From the NCBI GenBank assembly GCA_023417785.1, contig JAEZEH010000072.1:1-54390 (forward strand): a DNA stretch of 54,390 nt, given 5' to 3'. A program made the position numbers and the translations under genes. The DNA is from Bacteroidota bacterium. Its GTDB lineage: Bacteria > Bacteroidota > Bacteroidia > Cytophagales > Cyclobacteriaceae. Positions 38,086 to 47,528 of the stretch are shown piece by piece; the first letter of the stretch is position 1; each line of letters starts with the position of its first letter. The notes beneath the pieces are model-generated. The model did not search any database. It saw only the letters and a list, made by a program, of their open reading frames with translations, and was not told where the DNA came from.

Positions 38086-39275
38086 CGGCTTAGGTTATTC
38101 TCCTTCATCCAGCGAAGGTTGTTATGGATTAGTCCTACCCGTTGGCCTACACTTGCCGCAGACCGGTAGTTGTCTTCCGGTGTGTGCATACAGTAGTCTA
38201 TGAGTTTGTCGATCGTAGAAGTAGCCACATGCATCCGGGTGTCGGACGATCCATAATAAATGAAAACAGTTCCATCGGGCCGGGCGACCCAACCGTTGGA
38301 AAACACGACATTCGAAACGTCACCTACGCGCTCTTCACCCTCCGGTCCGATGAAGTGACCCGCGGGTCTGTGAATCACTTTCGAGGGATCCAGAAGATCG
38401 GTCATGAACATATACAAAACATAGCGCAACCCCGCGGCGGTGTTACGTACACCGTGGGCCATATGCAGCCATCCTTTGGGTGTCCTGATCGGCGCCGGGC
38501 CTTGTCCATTCTTAACTTCTTTAATCGTATGATATAATTTGGGTTCGATAATCTTTTCTTCAGGCACCACGGCCTTCTCCATGTTGTCGCACAACCCCCA
38601 CCCTATACCTCCACCCTTGCCGGCGTCGATGAAGCCATCCTGGGGCCGGGTATATAGTGCATATTTCCCATTAACGAATTCGGGATGCAGAACAACGTTG
38701 CGCTGTTGTCCACCATACGAAACCAGGTCAGGAAGCCTTTCCCATTTTATCAGGTCACGGGTACGGGCAATGCCACACATGGCCGTCGCGGCGGATTGGT
38801 CAAATTCCGCCGCATTATGGTCGCGGCGTTCTGTACAAAAAAGACCGTATATCCATCCGTCTTCGTGATGCGTAAGGCGCATATCGTAAACGTTGGTATC
38901 GGGAACTTCGGTTTCAGGAAGCGTTACCGGATAATCCCAGAAACGAAAATTATCAATCCCGTTTTCACTTTCGGCTACTGCAAAGAAGGATTTGCGATCG
39001 ACACCCTCCACGCGAACCATCAGGACAACCTTATCCTTCCATCGCATAGCTCCGGAATTAAAGGCCGCGTTCACGCCAATCCGTTCCATCAGAAAAGGAT
39101 TTGTTTCGGGATTCAGATCATAGCGCCAGAACACGGGAGCATGCGCTGCCGTCAGCACGGGGTATTTATATCTGTCGTATATGCCATTCCCGCTCTCCTG
39201 TTTTTCGTTTTTTCGTGTGATCAGTTTCTCGTGTTCAACGAAAAGGGCCTTTATTTTTTCCTGATGAGATTTCAT
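38082..39275 (-). CDS. GH130 4-O-beta-D-mannosyl-D-glucose phosphorylase
   Basis: Family GH130 inverting phosphorylase, 397 residues, cytoplasmic. In Bacteroides fragilis the close counterpart converts Man-beta-1,4-Glc and phosphate to mannose-1-phosphate and glucose. The proposed proton donor, Asp131 in TNVYDMRLTHHEDG, is present and sits at the same number that I recall for the B. fragilis enzyme. Other family segments are NSGAMRWKDKVVLMVRVEG, QRNVVLHPEFVNGKYALYTRP and YYGSSDTRMHVATS. It starts two bases after the symporter stop and overlaps the epimerase gene by four bases. The subgroup call rests on length, N terminus and neighbours; a mannooligosaccharide phosphorylase is the alternative. 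Confidence 0.93.
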   Translation of the reverse strand: MKSHQEKIKALFVEHEKLITRKNEKQESGNGIYDRYKYPVLTAAHAPVFWRYDLNPETNPFLMERIGVNAAFNSGAMRWKDKVVLMVRVEGVDRKSFFAVAESENGIDNFRFWDYPVTLPETEVPDTNVYDMRLTHHEDGWIYGLFCTERRDHNAAEFDQSAATAMCGIARTRDLIKWERLPDLVSYGGQQRNVVLHPEFVNGKYALYTRPQDGFIDAGKGGGIGWGLCDNMEKAVVPEEKIIEPKLYHTIKEVKNGQGPAPIRTPKGWLHMAHGVRNTAAGLRYVLYMFMTDLLDPSKVIHRPAGHFIGPEGEERVGDVSNVVFSNGWVARPDGTVFIYYGSSDTRMHVATSTIDKLIDYCMHTPEDNYRSAASVGQRVGLIHNNLRWMKENNLSR

Positions 39276-39277
39276 GA

Positions 39278-41185
39278 TTACGTATTTGTAGTAGCAATTT
39301 TTGATTCCTTTTGCGGATCGGACGATACATCCCCCATCCTAAGATCGTGAAGCTCTTCTTCCCTGAGCTTGTCATACCAGTTCTTCTTAAGTATCAGGGT
39401 TGTGATCAACAGGATAACGATACTGGTCACAAGCGGAAGATCCTCACGGATGATGATGTATATTGGCGTAACAGTAAGACAGGTTTGCCAAACGATACCC
39501 ACAAGTACGTTAGTCAGATCTCGTTTGAAATGTCGGTTTGGTATGAAGGAAGGATCCTCCTGCATTACCTTATCGTGAACCGGTTTCCAGAAACCCCACG
39601 GACGCACCTTGCGGTAAAAGTTTTTCAGCACTTTTTCATCTGCGGGCGGAGCGGCATAGGTGCCCGCGAAACACCCGATGATTGATACCAGGAATGTCAG
39701 CGGGAAGTAGTAAAGTGGTAACACACCCTTGAACAACCAGGGGAACACCATCGATGCGAGAATTCCGGCAGCCATTCCCCAGAAGTAGCCGTGGCCATTG
39801 AACCGCCACCAGTGCCATTTTAATACGTTGGCAGCTATGTAACCACCGTAGAGCGCCGACACGATCCATTGTATGACTTCGTTGATGGTCATCACATACA
39901 GTCCGATTAGCGTACTGATCACAACTACTGCAAGCGAAATCAGGTAACTGTAATTGATAAGCTGCTTCCGCTCCGCATTCGGGTTGATGTACTTAAGATA
40001 AATATCATTGATCAGGTAGGCAGGGGCAGCATTTACCGTTGACGCAAATGTTGATATAAATGCAGCGAGTAAACCTGCCAGAAATAATCCCATCAACCCG
40101 TTAGGGACAAACTCATTTATCGCCAGGGGCAACACACGCTCAAAGTCTACGTTGTCGCCCATTGCCAGGAATTCCTCCCGGAGGAACACGAGAGCAAGAA
40201 TCGCGAAACCTGCTATCATGAAATATCTTGGGAAAAGTAGCACGAGAGAAACAAAGCCGCTCATCTTCGCCGCTTCCGAAGGACTCTTTGTCGCCAACAC
40301 TTTTTGCATATCATAATTCGGGGCCGGGCCCGCCATACTTGCAAAGATTCCTTTGAACAACATCATCATAAAGAAGATAGAAAACATCGAGAAACCATCC
40401 GATGCGATTTTGTTGTTTACGGAAGGCATAAGGGTACTCCAGTCCAATCCAAGTTCCCAACCAAAGAACAGGTTATTCCAGCCTTCGGGAACCAACGACG
40501 ACAATGAAGCTGCATCCACTTTGCTCATGGCAATACCACCAATAATAAAACAGCTTACTGTCATGATCGTGAACTGCAGCACATCAGTCCATACGATGGA
40601 CATCATTCCACCAAGAATAACATAAAGCGTCGCAATGGACGTGAGTACGATACCGTAAAAATGGGGAACCTGTTCGGGAGTCAGGTCAAATGGGATGAAC
40701 GGCGAAACAAGACTCCAGGGAACAAACGCCTCGATAAACTTTCCAATGCCGATGAACCCGTAGCTGAGAAAACCCAGCGCACTGAGTATTGCGAAGGCCA
40801 CCACAATGATATGCGACATACTTGCCCCGCGGCCAAAACCGAAACGGAAACCAATCCATTCCGCACCCGTGAGGACGTTGGATCGCCTGAGCCACGCCGA
40901 CAGGTATATCATCAGGAAAATCTGATTGAAAACCGGCCACAGCCACGGTACCCATACACTTTTCAACCCATAAACAAACATGAGGGTAACCATCCACATG
41001 GTTCCCGAAATGTCGAACATTCCCGAAGCGTTGGACAAGCCCAGCATGTACCATGGTAGTGTATTGCTCCCCAGGAAGTAGCTTTTGATGTTTTGCGAAG
41101 CTTTTTTCTTGAGGACAAACCCGATCACAATCGTGGCCAACAGGTAGCATAGAATGATGGATACGTCGAGTAACGACATTTTCAT
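39278..41185 (-). CDS. Sodium:solute symporter (SSS family), probable mannobiose importer
   Basis: A 635-residue inner-membrane transporter with about 13-14 hydrophobic segments of the sodium:solute symporter family (SSF). Typical segments are SYFLGSNTLPWYMLGLSNAS in the first loop and GLFLAGLLAAFISTFASTVN in the region of helix 8-9. The C terminus has a long cytoplasmic stretch (about residues 500-560) with one or two further helices. The position between the mannanase and the disaccharide phosphorylase, with a four-base overlap to GH26, makes mannobiose or short mannooligosaccharides the likely cargo. Substrate is not readable from the sequence itself. Confidence 0.93.
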   Translation of the reverse strand: MKMSLLDVSIILCYLLATIVIGFVLKKKASQNIKSYFLGSNTLPWYMLGLSNASGMFDISGTMWMVTLMFVYGLKSVWVPWLWPVFNQIFLMIYLSAWLRRSNVLTGAEWIGFRFGFGRGASMSHIIVVAFAILSALGFLSYGFIGIGKFIEAFVPWSLVSPFIPFDLTPEQVPHFYGIVLTSIATLYVILGGMMSIVWTDVLQFTIMTVSCFIIGGIAMSKVDAASLSSLVPEGWNNLFFGWELGLDWSTLMPSVNNKIASDGFSMFSIFFMMMLFKGIFASMAGPAPNYDMQKVLATKSPSEAAKMSGFVSLVLLFPRYFMIAGFAILALVFLREEFLAMGDNVDFERVLPLAINEFVPNGLMGLFLAGLLAAFISTFASTVNAAPAYLINDIYLKYINPNAERKQLINYSYLISLAVVVISTLIGLYVMTINEVIQWIVSALYGGYIAANVLKWHWWRFNGHGYFWGMAAGILASMVFPWLFKGVLPLYYFPLTFLVSIIGCFAGTYAAPPADEKVLKNFYRKVRPWGFWKPVHDKVMQEDPSFIPNRHFKRDLTNVLVGIVWQTCLTVTPIYIIIREDLPLVTSIVILLITTLILKKNWYDKLREEELHDLRMGDVSSDPQKESKIATTNT

Positions 41186-42360
41186 TTCCTGATCAGATTT
41201 TTATTTTGCTGATACATATTCTGAAGGTGCGATTCAAAAAATGTTCTTTCGTCTTTAAAAAAGGTAATAAAATCCGGCTCCGACGCATGGCCCTTGTAAG
41301 GTGCATAATGATGATCCTCGCGGCCATTACGCCACACCATCACGTAAGCGAGTTTGATGGCGGGGTCGGACTTGATCGGTTCAAGAATCACTTGTGTGAA
41401 CCATGTCGGATCCGTCACTGCCTCGAGGCCGGTTTCCGTAAGGGCAGCCACCTTCTTTTTCTCAGTAGCAATCGCTGAAATGTTCTTCAAACCAGTAACC
41501 AGGTCGTTGCGTTTCACGTCCGCACTCTGCTGATTGTATTTCGACCCCACATCCCAGTAATTGTCGTACCCGATGATGTCGACGTAATCATCGCCGGGGT
41601 ATGCATACAGGTAGGAATTTTTAAAATCGTTCATATCAATCCGGCTTCGGTCCGGCGAAAACGAATAGATCAGGTTGTGAAGTTTCTTTTCATTTCGCAG
41701 ATAGTCCACAGTGTATCTCCATAACTTAATGTAGTCCTCTTCACTGGCAATCCCTTTCCCCCACCAGAACCAATCGCCGTTGTGTTCGTGCAGCGGACGA
41801 AAGATTATCGGCACAGCTGTATTCCCGACTTTGCACTTCGCAATGAAATCAGCCAGATTATCGAGGTCTTTTCTGTATTGCGCGTGAGCTTTTCCCCCGG
41901 GAAGGCTTTCCTTCACCGCATCACCCTTCGACCAGGTGCTTTCACCGGTGAGTGGATTGTCCTGGTGCCACGAGATAGTATTAACTCCGCCCCGCTGGTA
42001 GGTAGCCTTGATCCACTCCACCATCTTGTCGAAAGGCACGCCGTCAATGTTGTTAGGCTGACCGATTTCGCCGAGGTCCCAGCCATGCACCGCGGGATAC
42101 GATCCGGTCACATCTTTCACGTCAGAGCGGTTCGCATCACCTATCCACTTGACGCCATACGCATCCGTGTCCTGATGTCCGAACATGAAGCCCTGCTCCG
42201 CGATCCGGAAAAGATTCGCGTAAAGCGCCTTCGTTTCTTTTGTGGCTTTCTGGTCGATCAGCGCCTGGGCCGTCAGGGCATGGAGACCAGGAGAAAAAAT
42301 GGCCAATGCGACCGCCGCGCTCACCCGAAGCCGACGAAATATGATGTCCTTTACTATCAT
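41182..42360 (-). CDS. manA: GH26 endo-beta-1,4-mannanase
   Basis: Glycoside hydrolase family 26, a retaining (beta/alpha)8 enzyme that cuts beta-1,4-mannan to mannobiose and oligosaccharides. The 392-residue protein has an N-terminal signal (basic start, hydrophobic core at 13-22, likely cut near ALTAQ) without a lipobox cysteine, so it is probably periplasmic or secreted. Catalytic residues are clear: acid/base Glu192 in FRPLHEHNGDWFWWG and nucleophile Glu309 in ALTETGLE. It is the first gene of the operon; its stop overlaps the symporter start by four bases. The promoter must lie in 42361-42600. Confidence 0.95.
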   Translation of the reverse strand: MIVKDIIFRRLRVSAAVALAIFSPGLHALTAQALIDQKATKETKALYANLFRIAEQGFMFGHQDTDAYGVKWIGDANRSDVKDVTGSYPAVHGWDLGEIGQPNNIDGVPFDKMVEWIKATYQRGGVNTISWHQDNPLTGESTWSKGDAVKESLPGGKAHAQYRKDLDNLADFIAKCKVGNTAVPIIFRPLHEHNGDWFWWGKGIASEEDYIKLWRYTVDYLRNEKKLHNLIYSFSPDRSRIDMNDFKNSYLYAYPGDDYVDIIGYDNYWDVGSKYNQQSADVKRNDLVTGLKNISAIATEKKKVAALTETGLEAVTDPTWFTQVILEPIKSDPAIKLAYVMVWRNGREDHHYAPYKGHASEPDFITFFKDERTFFESHLQNMYQQNKNLIRK

Positions 42361-42600
42361 AAGTGCTACTATAATTATTCAAATCAATCCAACAAAATTC
42401 TTAGCAATAGATATTGGAAAGCCAGGATGCAAACCACAATCAATATCTCAATCCACAAAAGTGCCCGTCGGCGGGTAATGTATTTTCTCATTCGTTCTTT
42501 GACCACCCTTCCATCGATTTTCCACGGCGAATATCTCACAGTCAGTCGATTTGAGGAAAGGCAAATCGCGCAATATCCCATGATAGATGTCTCCGACCGT

Positions 42601-42635
42601 AAAAAAGGCCCTTTTCCGGCGGATAGAAAAGGGCC
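42601..42635 (-). terminator. Intrinsic terminator after the SGNH acetyl esterase gene
   Basis: On the minus strand a perfect 10-bp stem (42635-42626 with 42616-42607) closes a 9-base loop and is followed by six T. It starts 23 bases past the esterase stop, so the GH26 operon is transcribed from its own promoter in 42361-42600. Confidence 0.93.
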
Positions 42636-42658
42636 CCTCGGGACAGAGGACTATTTTG

Positions 42659-44593
42659 CTAGTTATCCGTACTCCATTTCCATGAATCAGTCTTGAACGA
42701 CGATGCAGGAAGACCCTCCTTGTTGTACAAGTTCGCGTCATCCGGATTGTCAGCCCAGGCATACCGTACCGCGACAGGGTTCTTCACGTCTTCGTGAAAC
42801 ACCACCACTTTATCGCCCTGTATAAATGCTTTTGCCCACCGGAATACCTTGTCCTCGCCGGCAACCGCAAAACCGTTAAGATAGCCGTAGCGATTCCCTT
42901 TGGATACAAGTCCGGAACCGGCATGATCGAAAGAAAGGATTGCTTTGCCATCCGCCACTTCCATGGATTTAAAAGCCGGTCCGGAATAGACGATATCCTT
43001 TCCATACTCAATGGCCAGGGCGTTGTATGCGAGTCGCAGGCCCACGTCTTTCTTGTTGCGGGGATGGATGTCGTCAGCCTCACCGATATCCAGGATAACC
43101 GCCTGACCTGTTTTGGGCAAACTCAGCGTCATGCGCTGAGCCTCACGCAGTTCCGCCCAACCGCTTTCGGCAGGTGTTTCGGCAGGGCGCATAAAATTGG
43201 CAAGCTGCACCCAGAGGAACGGAAATTCGTAGCCCCACTTGTCGCGCCAGTTTTCGATCAACATGGGGAACAACTCGCGATACCGGTAAGATGCGCCGGC
43301 ATTTGATTCCCCCTGGTACCAGATGACACCCCGGACCGGGTAGTTAATGATCGGCGCAATCATCGCATTATATAAATGAGACGGGAAGGCGTTCGGGCCT
43401 ACCTCCTGAACGCCAAAGTCTGAGTTCAGCACCGACGACTTCCACTCCCATGGACCGTCAAGCCTTATTTTAATCTCATTGGCTTCGATAAATAATTGTT
43501 CAGGTTTTCCGTAGAGCCCGCCTCCGCCCTGGAAGTCAGTTACTTTCACCACAACGAGGTTCTTTCCTTCTTTCAGTACCCCAGGTTGAATGTTATAGAT
43601 CCGGTCTTTGCTGTATTCATGCATCGAGCCAACCTGTACCCCATTGACATATGTGACATCCGCATCATCGATCGGTCCCAGGCTCAGCGTAGACTCACCT
43701 TTGGCTTCGCCAGGGAGATTGAACTCGCGCCGGAACCAGACGATGCCATCCGTATTGCCAATTTCTGAACGGGTCCACTCCTGGGGGAGCTCAATGTTTT
43801 TCCATCCCGTAACTTTGGAATCGGGTTCGAACCAGCGCTCAGTCAGACCTTTGTCGTTTTTCAAGGCTTCAACATACTTCGCCTGGTTCTTTGCATTCTG
43901 CGATGCCGTTTTCTCGAGTTCCTCCAGCTTCAGATCCTTGTACTCGGGTTCCTGCTGAATCAGATCCCAGCTGATCCAGGGCTCTACTTTTGTTCCGCCC
44001 CAGGAGGAATTTATCAGCCCGATGGGAACATCCAGCTCCTCCTGAAGTTTCTTGCCGAAGTAATAGGCAACCGCCGAGAAATAACGTACGGATTGCGGTG
44101 TGCATTCCTGCCATTGGCCTTCTTTCAAATCATCCTTCATTTTGAAACTCATGTCCTTGCCCACGGTAAAAAGCCGCAGACGAGGAAAATTTGCCGACGC
44201 TATTTCGGTCTGGGCATCAGCGGTATTTTCGAGGATCCATTCCATGTTCGACTGGCCACTGCCGAGCCATACATCGCCGATAAGAATATTTTTGAGTGTA
44301 ATGGTATTTCCCTTGCCGGAAATCTGCATATCAAAAGGACCGCCATGTTCCATAGGCTTTAGCGTCACACTCCAGGTTCCTTTCCGACCGGTTTTCGTTT
44401 CGAGGGTCTGCCCGTTGAAGGTAATTTTTACCACCTCACCGGACTTGGCCCAGCCCCAGATTCGTACCTCCTTCTGGCGCTGCAGCACCATGTGATCACC
44501 AAGAATTTTAGGAAGTCGCACTTGCGCGGAAAGGCTGAGAAATGAGAAAACAAATAGTGTGAGGATGAAAGATCGAAAGTACATGGTTGCCAT
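42659..44593 (-). CDS. SGNH-type sialate O-acetylesterase-like carbohydrate acetyl esterase
   Basis: A 644-residue exported esterase with a signal peptide (about 1-23) and the SGNH/GDSL hydrolase fold of the sialate O-acetylesterase family. Visible: the nucleophile Ser115 in GSGQSNMEW, the conserved block WYQGESNAG and the Asp-His pair in ADDIHPRNK. An inserted jelly-roll segment (about residues 270-380, WFRREFNLPG to VKVTDFQGGG) looks like a sugar-binding module. The enzyme should remove O-acetyl groups from a glycan. Next to a mannan operon, acetylated mannan or glucomannan is the likely substrate; this is inferred from position. The ATG at 44584 could also be the start. It has its own terminator. 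Confidence 0.9.
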   Translation of the reverse strand: MATMYFRSFILTLFVFSFLSLSAQVRLPKILGDHMVLQRQKEVRIWGWAKSGEVVKITFNGQTLETKTGRKGTWSVTLKPMEHGGPFDMQISGKGNTITLKNILIGDVWLGSGQSNMEWILENTADAQTEIASANFPRLRLFTVGKDMSFKMKDDLKEGQWQECTPQSVRYFSAVAYYFGKKLQEELDVPIGLINSSWGGTKVEPWISWDLIQQEPEYKDLKLEELEKTASQNAKNQAKYVEALKNDKGLTERWFEPDSKVTGWKNIELPQEWTRSEIGNTDGIVWFRREFNLPGEAKGESTLSLGPIDDADVTYVNGVQVGSMHEYSKDRIYNIQPGVLKEGKNLVVVKVTDFQGGGGLYGKPEQLFIEANEIKIRLDGPWEWKSSVLNSDFGVQEVGPNAFPSHLYNAMIAPIINYPVRGVIWYQGESNAGASYRYRELFPMLIENWRDKWGYEFPFLWVQLANFMRPAETPAESGWAELREAQRMTLSLPKTGQAVILDIGEADDIHPRNKKDVGLRLAYNALAIEYGKDIVYSGPAFKSMEVADGKAILSFDHAGSGLVSKGNRYGYLNGFAVAGEDKVFRWAKAFIQGDKVVVFHEDVKNPVAVRYAWADNPDDANLYNKEGLPASSFKTDSWKWSTDN

Positions 44594-44844
44594 AGGTTGT
44601 TGTTAAGGTGCGGAAAAGATACCATTCCCATCTAAAAAACGAAACACAAAGTATTCGAAGATGCCGGCAGCATCGCATTCCTGAATAGCCGTTAGCTATA
44701 TACCCATCCGGGATGACAAATAATCAGTTGTTGTCATCGTGATCTCCAAAGTTTTGAAGAAGGATTCGTATCTTAAGATAAAGAAACCCGGGCGCGATTC
44801 GTTAGGCTCATACACCTTTGTCTTTCTACGACATAGATAATACG

Positions 44845-45507
44845 ATGATGAAAAGCATTACACTCGTTCTGCTGATAACCGTAACCGCGGCTCAGGGCCA
44901 GCACTCAACATTGTTTCTTCGGGAACATATTGATCCGCAGAAAAAATACGTATTCTACTTTCACGGAGGCGTGGTCTCGGTTGGCGGTGACAATGCCGTA
45001 AACCAGTCGCGACCGGAATGGGGTCCCTATGAATACAGCGCCATCCTTGATTCATTGCGGAAACGCGGGTTCGAAATAATCAGTGAAATCCGGAAAGAAG
45101 GCATAAGCGATTCGGTTTACGTCGACAAAGTTGTGGCCCAAATTGATACCCTACTCGATAATGAGGTTCAACCTGCGAACATTATTTTGATCGGCGCCTC
45201 GGCGGGAAGCGAAATTGTTTTGCGTGCCTCCGCCGTTTTGCGTAATACCTCGCTGAGGTTTGTGATCATGGGCGCATGCTGGCCGAAAACTTATATGGAC
45301 TATGAAGGCATCCGGTTGTACGGACATTTCCTTTCCGTGATCGAAGCTTCCGATCCACACGGTACGTGCAGTCGCATTTTCAAGAAACGTCAGGTAAGCA
45401 GTTTTCGGGAGGTGAAGCTAAACACCGGACTGAGTCATGGATTTATGTATCGCGGATTAGCGGAATGGATCGATCCGGTGGTGGCGTGGGTTGCAGTAGT
45501 CCGATAA
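44845..45507 (+). CDS. Exported alpha/beta-hydrolase-like protein
   Basis: About 220 residues with a short signal peptide (MMKSITLVLLITVTAAQGQ) and an alpha/beta-hydrolase pattern: YVFYFHGG (oxyanion-type HG), nucleophile elbow GASAGS and a late His in LSHGFMYRG. The substrate is unknown; it is too divergent for a family name. The frame extends to a TTG at 44818, but the ATG at 44845 starts the signal peptide. It marks the right-hand end of the conserved-looking part of the window; beyond it genes are sparse. Confidence 0.75.
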   Translation: MMKSITLVLLITVTAAQGQHSTLFLREHIDPQKKYVFYFHGGVVSVGGDNAVNQSRPEWGPYEYSAILDSLRKRGFEIISEIRKEGISDSVYVDKVVAQIDTLLDNEVQPANIILIGASAGSEIVLRASAVLRNTSLRFVIMGACWPKTYMDYEGIRLYGHFLSVIEASDPHGTCSRIFKKRQVSSFREVKLNTGLSHGFMYRGLAEWIDPVVAWVAVVR

Positions 45508-45911
45508 TGATAAATTTTCCTTTTTTTGAAGCAGGAAAAGTTGCTTAAGCGGTCTCTTGAGACGTCGGCGACATTGCATTGAGCGGGGCCGCCAACTTAT
45601 CCTGAACTCATGGGACAATTGTTACGAATCGGAAACATTGCATGACCTTGCAGGCGGTTTTCTAAACTAATAGGACCATGAAGAAAAGACATCAAAGTCC
45701 TTTTGCGGACGCTGAGCTTTTCGCAAGCCGCTATCCTTCGATGGACTGCAATTCTGTGACGTATCCTCTAACTGCGTTCCTCGAGTAGCTTCGTATTTCA
45801 TCGAACATCAGCGCCTTGACGATCTGTGTTTTCTGTGAATCTCGACTTTTTCATAATAACCATTTTAAAGTTGATAATTTGTTCTCAACTTTCAAATGGC
45901 CGACTTTCAGG
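45508..45911. other. Gene-free region carrying repeat copy A
   Basis: About 400 bases without a credible gene. It holds repeat copy A (45707-45815) and a small palindrome GTCTCTTGAGAC at 45552-45563. A shadow-like open frame at 45826-46089 runs over the permease remnant and is not supported as a gene. Confidence 0.5.
45707..45815 (+). repeat. Dispersed ~110-bp repeat, copy A
   Basis: First of three copies of an element that starts with GGACGCTGAGCTTTTCGC and ends with CATCAGCG(T)CC, so the ends form an inverted repeat (here with one base lost). The central block GATGGACTGCAATTCTGTGA is identical in all three copies. It lies next to the truncated permease fragment. Confidence 0.85.
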
Positions 45912-46397
45912 GAAGCTTAAAGGTAGTTCCGAAGTACTTTATGGCAATTCGTTCTGTCACGACTATGCCTTCGGGGTTTTGAAGTGCTCGTTCTTTATCA
46001 CCTTCGAAGAATGGAAAAGTGAATATTCTGAAGAAATTAGAGTCGGCAAAGACAACATCTTTCTCTTCAAACTTAATATCTCCACCTGAATCAGTGCCTT
46101 TTGTATGTTGGTGATCCGCGCCGCGTCTTCAACCTCCGGGAGCTCAGCTTTCAATGCCGGCGTGATGGGTGCGCGTGACACCGCGGCATGAACGTCCATC
46201 TCCGGGAGCGTCGCCATTAGTCGGTAGATTCTTCCGTGTTCGTGGCGAAACCGGTCATAGCTTACTTCGTCATTGACCCACATGCCGATAAGGGCTGCGC
46301 AGCTAATGCCAAGTGAAAGCCCGAATATATTGATAAAGGAAAAGCCCTTCTGACGAAGAAGGTTTCGCACGGCAGCTTTAAGGTAGTTCCTGATCAT
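45912..46397 (-). pseudogene. N-terminal fragment of a MacB/FtsX-type ABC permease, frameshifted and truncated
   Basis: The minus-strand frame from 46397 starts like a typical permease (MIRNYLKAAVRNLLRQKG, then a first membrane segment FINIFGLSLGISCAALIG and DEVSYDRFRHEHGRIYRL). After about residue 100 the family pattern moves to another frame: near 46080 the frame shift leads into DIKFEEKDVVFADSNFFRIF, then FPFFEGDKERALQNP and AIKYFGTT, which is what intact relatives show. The fragment then meets a stop near 45912, so roughly 620 residues of the C-terminal part are gone. A frameshift in the raw sequence could explain the first defect but not the truncation. The full-length relative lies at 47993-50380. 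Confidence 0.85.
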
Positions 46398-46869
46398 GGG
46401 AAGGTAGGTTTATCGATTAAGACGACTAACTATAGCCAGAAGTTGCATGGCCTGAATAAGACTTTTTCGGGATTGATCACCACTTGCCCGACCGGCAAAT
46501 TGTAATATCGGCATTGATGAAATGCTCTTCAATCTTGATATACCTGAAGCGGCAATACGTGATGAAAGTTGAGCAGAAATAAATGGCAACGGGCGCGGAA
46601 GACGAAAAAAATAGCGAAACACCAACATGGCTCACAAAAAAAGGGCTAACGTGCTAAATCACCAATTAGTCACCATCTTTGCTATCCCTGTTAAAGCCAA
46701 GAATTTTGAGTGTACCTTCCGGCACTACGTAGGTCAACCGGTATGCAAACGAAACTGCCCCACCAAGCCAGAAAATGACGGAGGTGCACATCTTCAAGCC
46801 AGGAAAGGTGAGATGCGAATTGCGTATATTTGTGTGCCGTAGGATATCCCGGCTCCACGGACTCAAAGT
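46398..46869. other. Gene-poor region between permease fragment and Crp/Fnr gene
   Basis: About 470 bases. Short open frames occur on the minus strand (46410-46628 and 46666-46866) but neither has a recognisable domain. The right-hand end must hold the promoter of the Crp/Fnr gene. I see no repeat or terminator here. Confidence 0.4.
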
Positions 46870-47445
46870 ATGACAGACAACTCGAAAGCACTATTGTTTA
46901 AGAAAATAACAGAGTTGACTGAAATCTCAGTCTCGGGCATTGACAAACTATTTGAAATTGCCAATCAACGACAATTCACAAAAGGGGATATTATTCTAAG
47001 ACAAGGCCAGATATGCCAAACTATAATGTTCGTTGAGAAAGGATATCTGCGAACATTCATTGACAAGGACGGCAAAGAGATAAATACGGAATTCACTTTC
47101 GAAGGCAATTTTACGACCAACCTGAAAAGTCTGCGTACCTCTTCTGCATCTGACACCTCAATACAAGCAGGAGAAATTACAACCATATTCGAATTTGACA
47201 AAAACAAACTTTTGGATCTTTACAAAGTCTCCGCAGAAATAGAATCCTTTGGAAGAAAACTTCTCGAACAGCTTTTAATAGCCCGGGAAGACCATATTAA
47301 TTTGTTCAAAATTTACTCACCTACTGAGCGCTACCAATATTTGCAGACTAATAAACCAGAAATGCTGCAACGCATCAGCCTTTCACAGCTTTCATCCTAT
47401 CTGGGGATTGCCAGGGAAACACTAAGCCGAATTAGAAAAAAATAG
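46870..47445 (+). CDS. Crp/Fnr-family transcriptional regulator
   Basis: A 191-residue regulator with an N-terminal cyclic-nucleotide-binding beta-barrel (about 20-115; FTKGDIILRQGQICQTIMFVEKG, TEFTFEGNF) and a C-terminal winged-helix end (ISLSQLSSYLGIARETLSRIRKK). The Arg/Glu pair that binds cAMP in E. coli Crp is not conserved and no cysteine cluster is seen, so neither cAMP nor an iron-sulfur signal is implied. This short form is common in Bacteroidota and often controls a neighbouring gene. The SnoaL-like gene follows 83 bases downstream and is its best candidate target. Confidence 0.93.
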   Translation: MTDNSKALLFKKITELTEISVSGIDKLFEIANQRQFTKGDIILRQGQICQTIMFVEKGYLRTFIDKDGKEINTEFTFEGNFTTNLKSLRTSSASDTSIQAGEITTIFEFDKNKLLDLYKVSAEIESFGRKLLEQLLIAREDHINLFKIYSPTERYQYLQTNKPEMLQRISLSQLSSYLGIARETLSRIRKK

Positions 47446-47528
47446 CGCCGGAACACTTTGTGACGATTATCACAGGCAGAATCACTTGCGAACCCTGACT
47501 TTTGCAACCTCTTTATAAAACGCAAAAG

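Noticed and set aside
45826..46089. Plus-strand open frame of 87 codons
   Set aside because: It is the antisense of the permease remnant, whose minus-strand frames show clear family motifs.
46666..46866. Minus-strand frame of 66 codons upstream of the Crp/Fnr gene, with a hydrophobic stretch
   Set aside because: No recognisable domain, overlaps the likely promoter of the Crp/Fnr gene, and another frame of the same strand is equally open.
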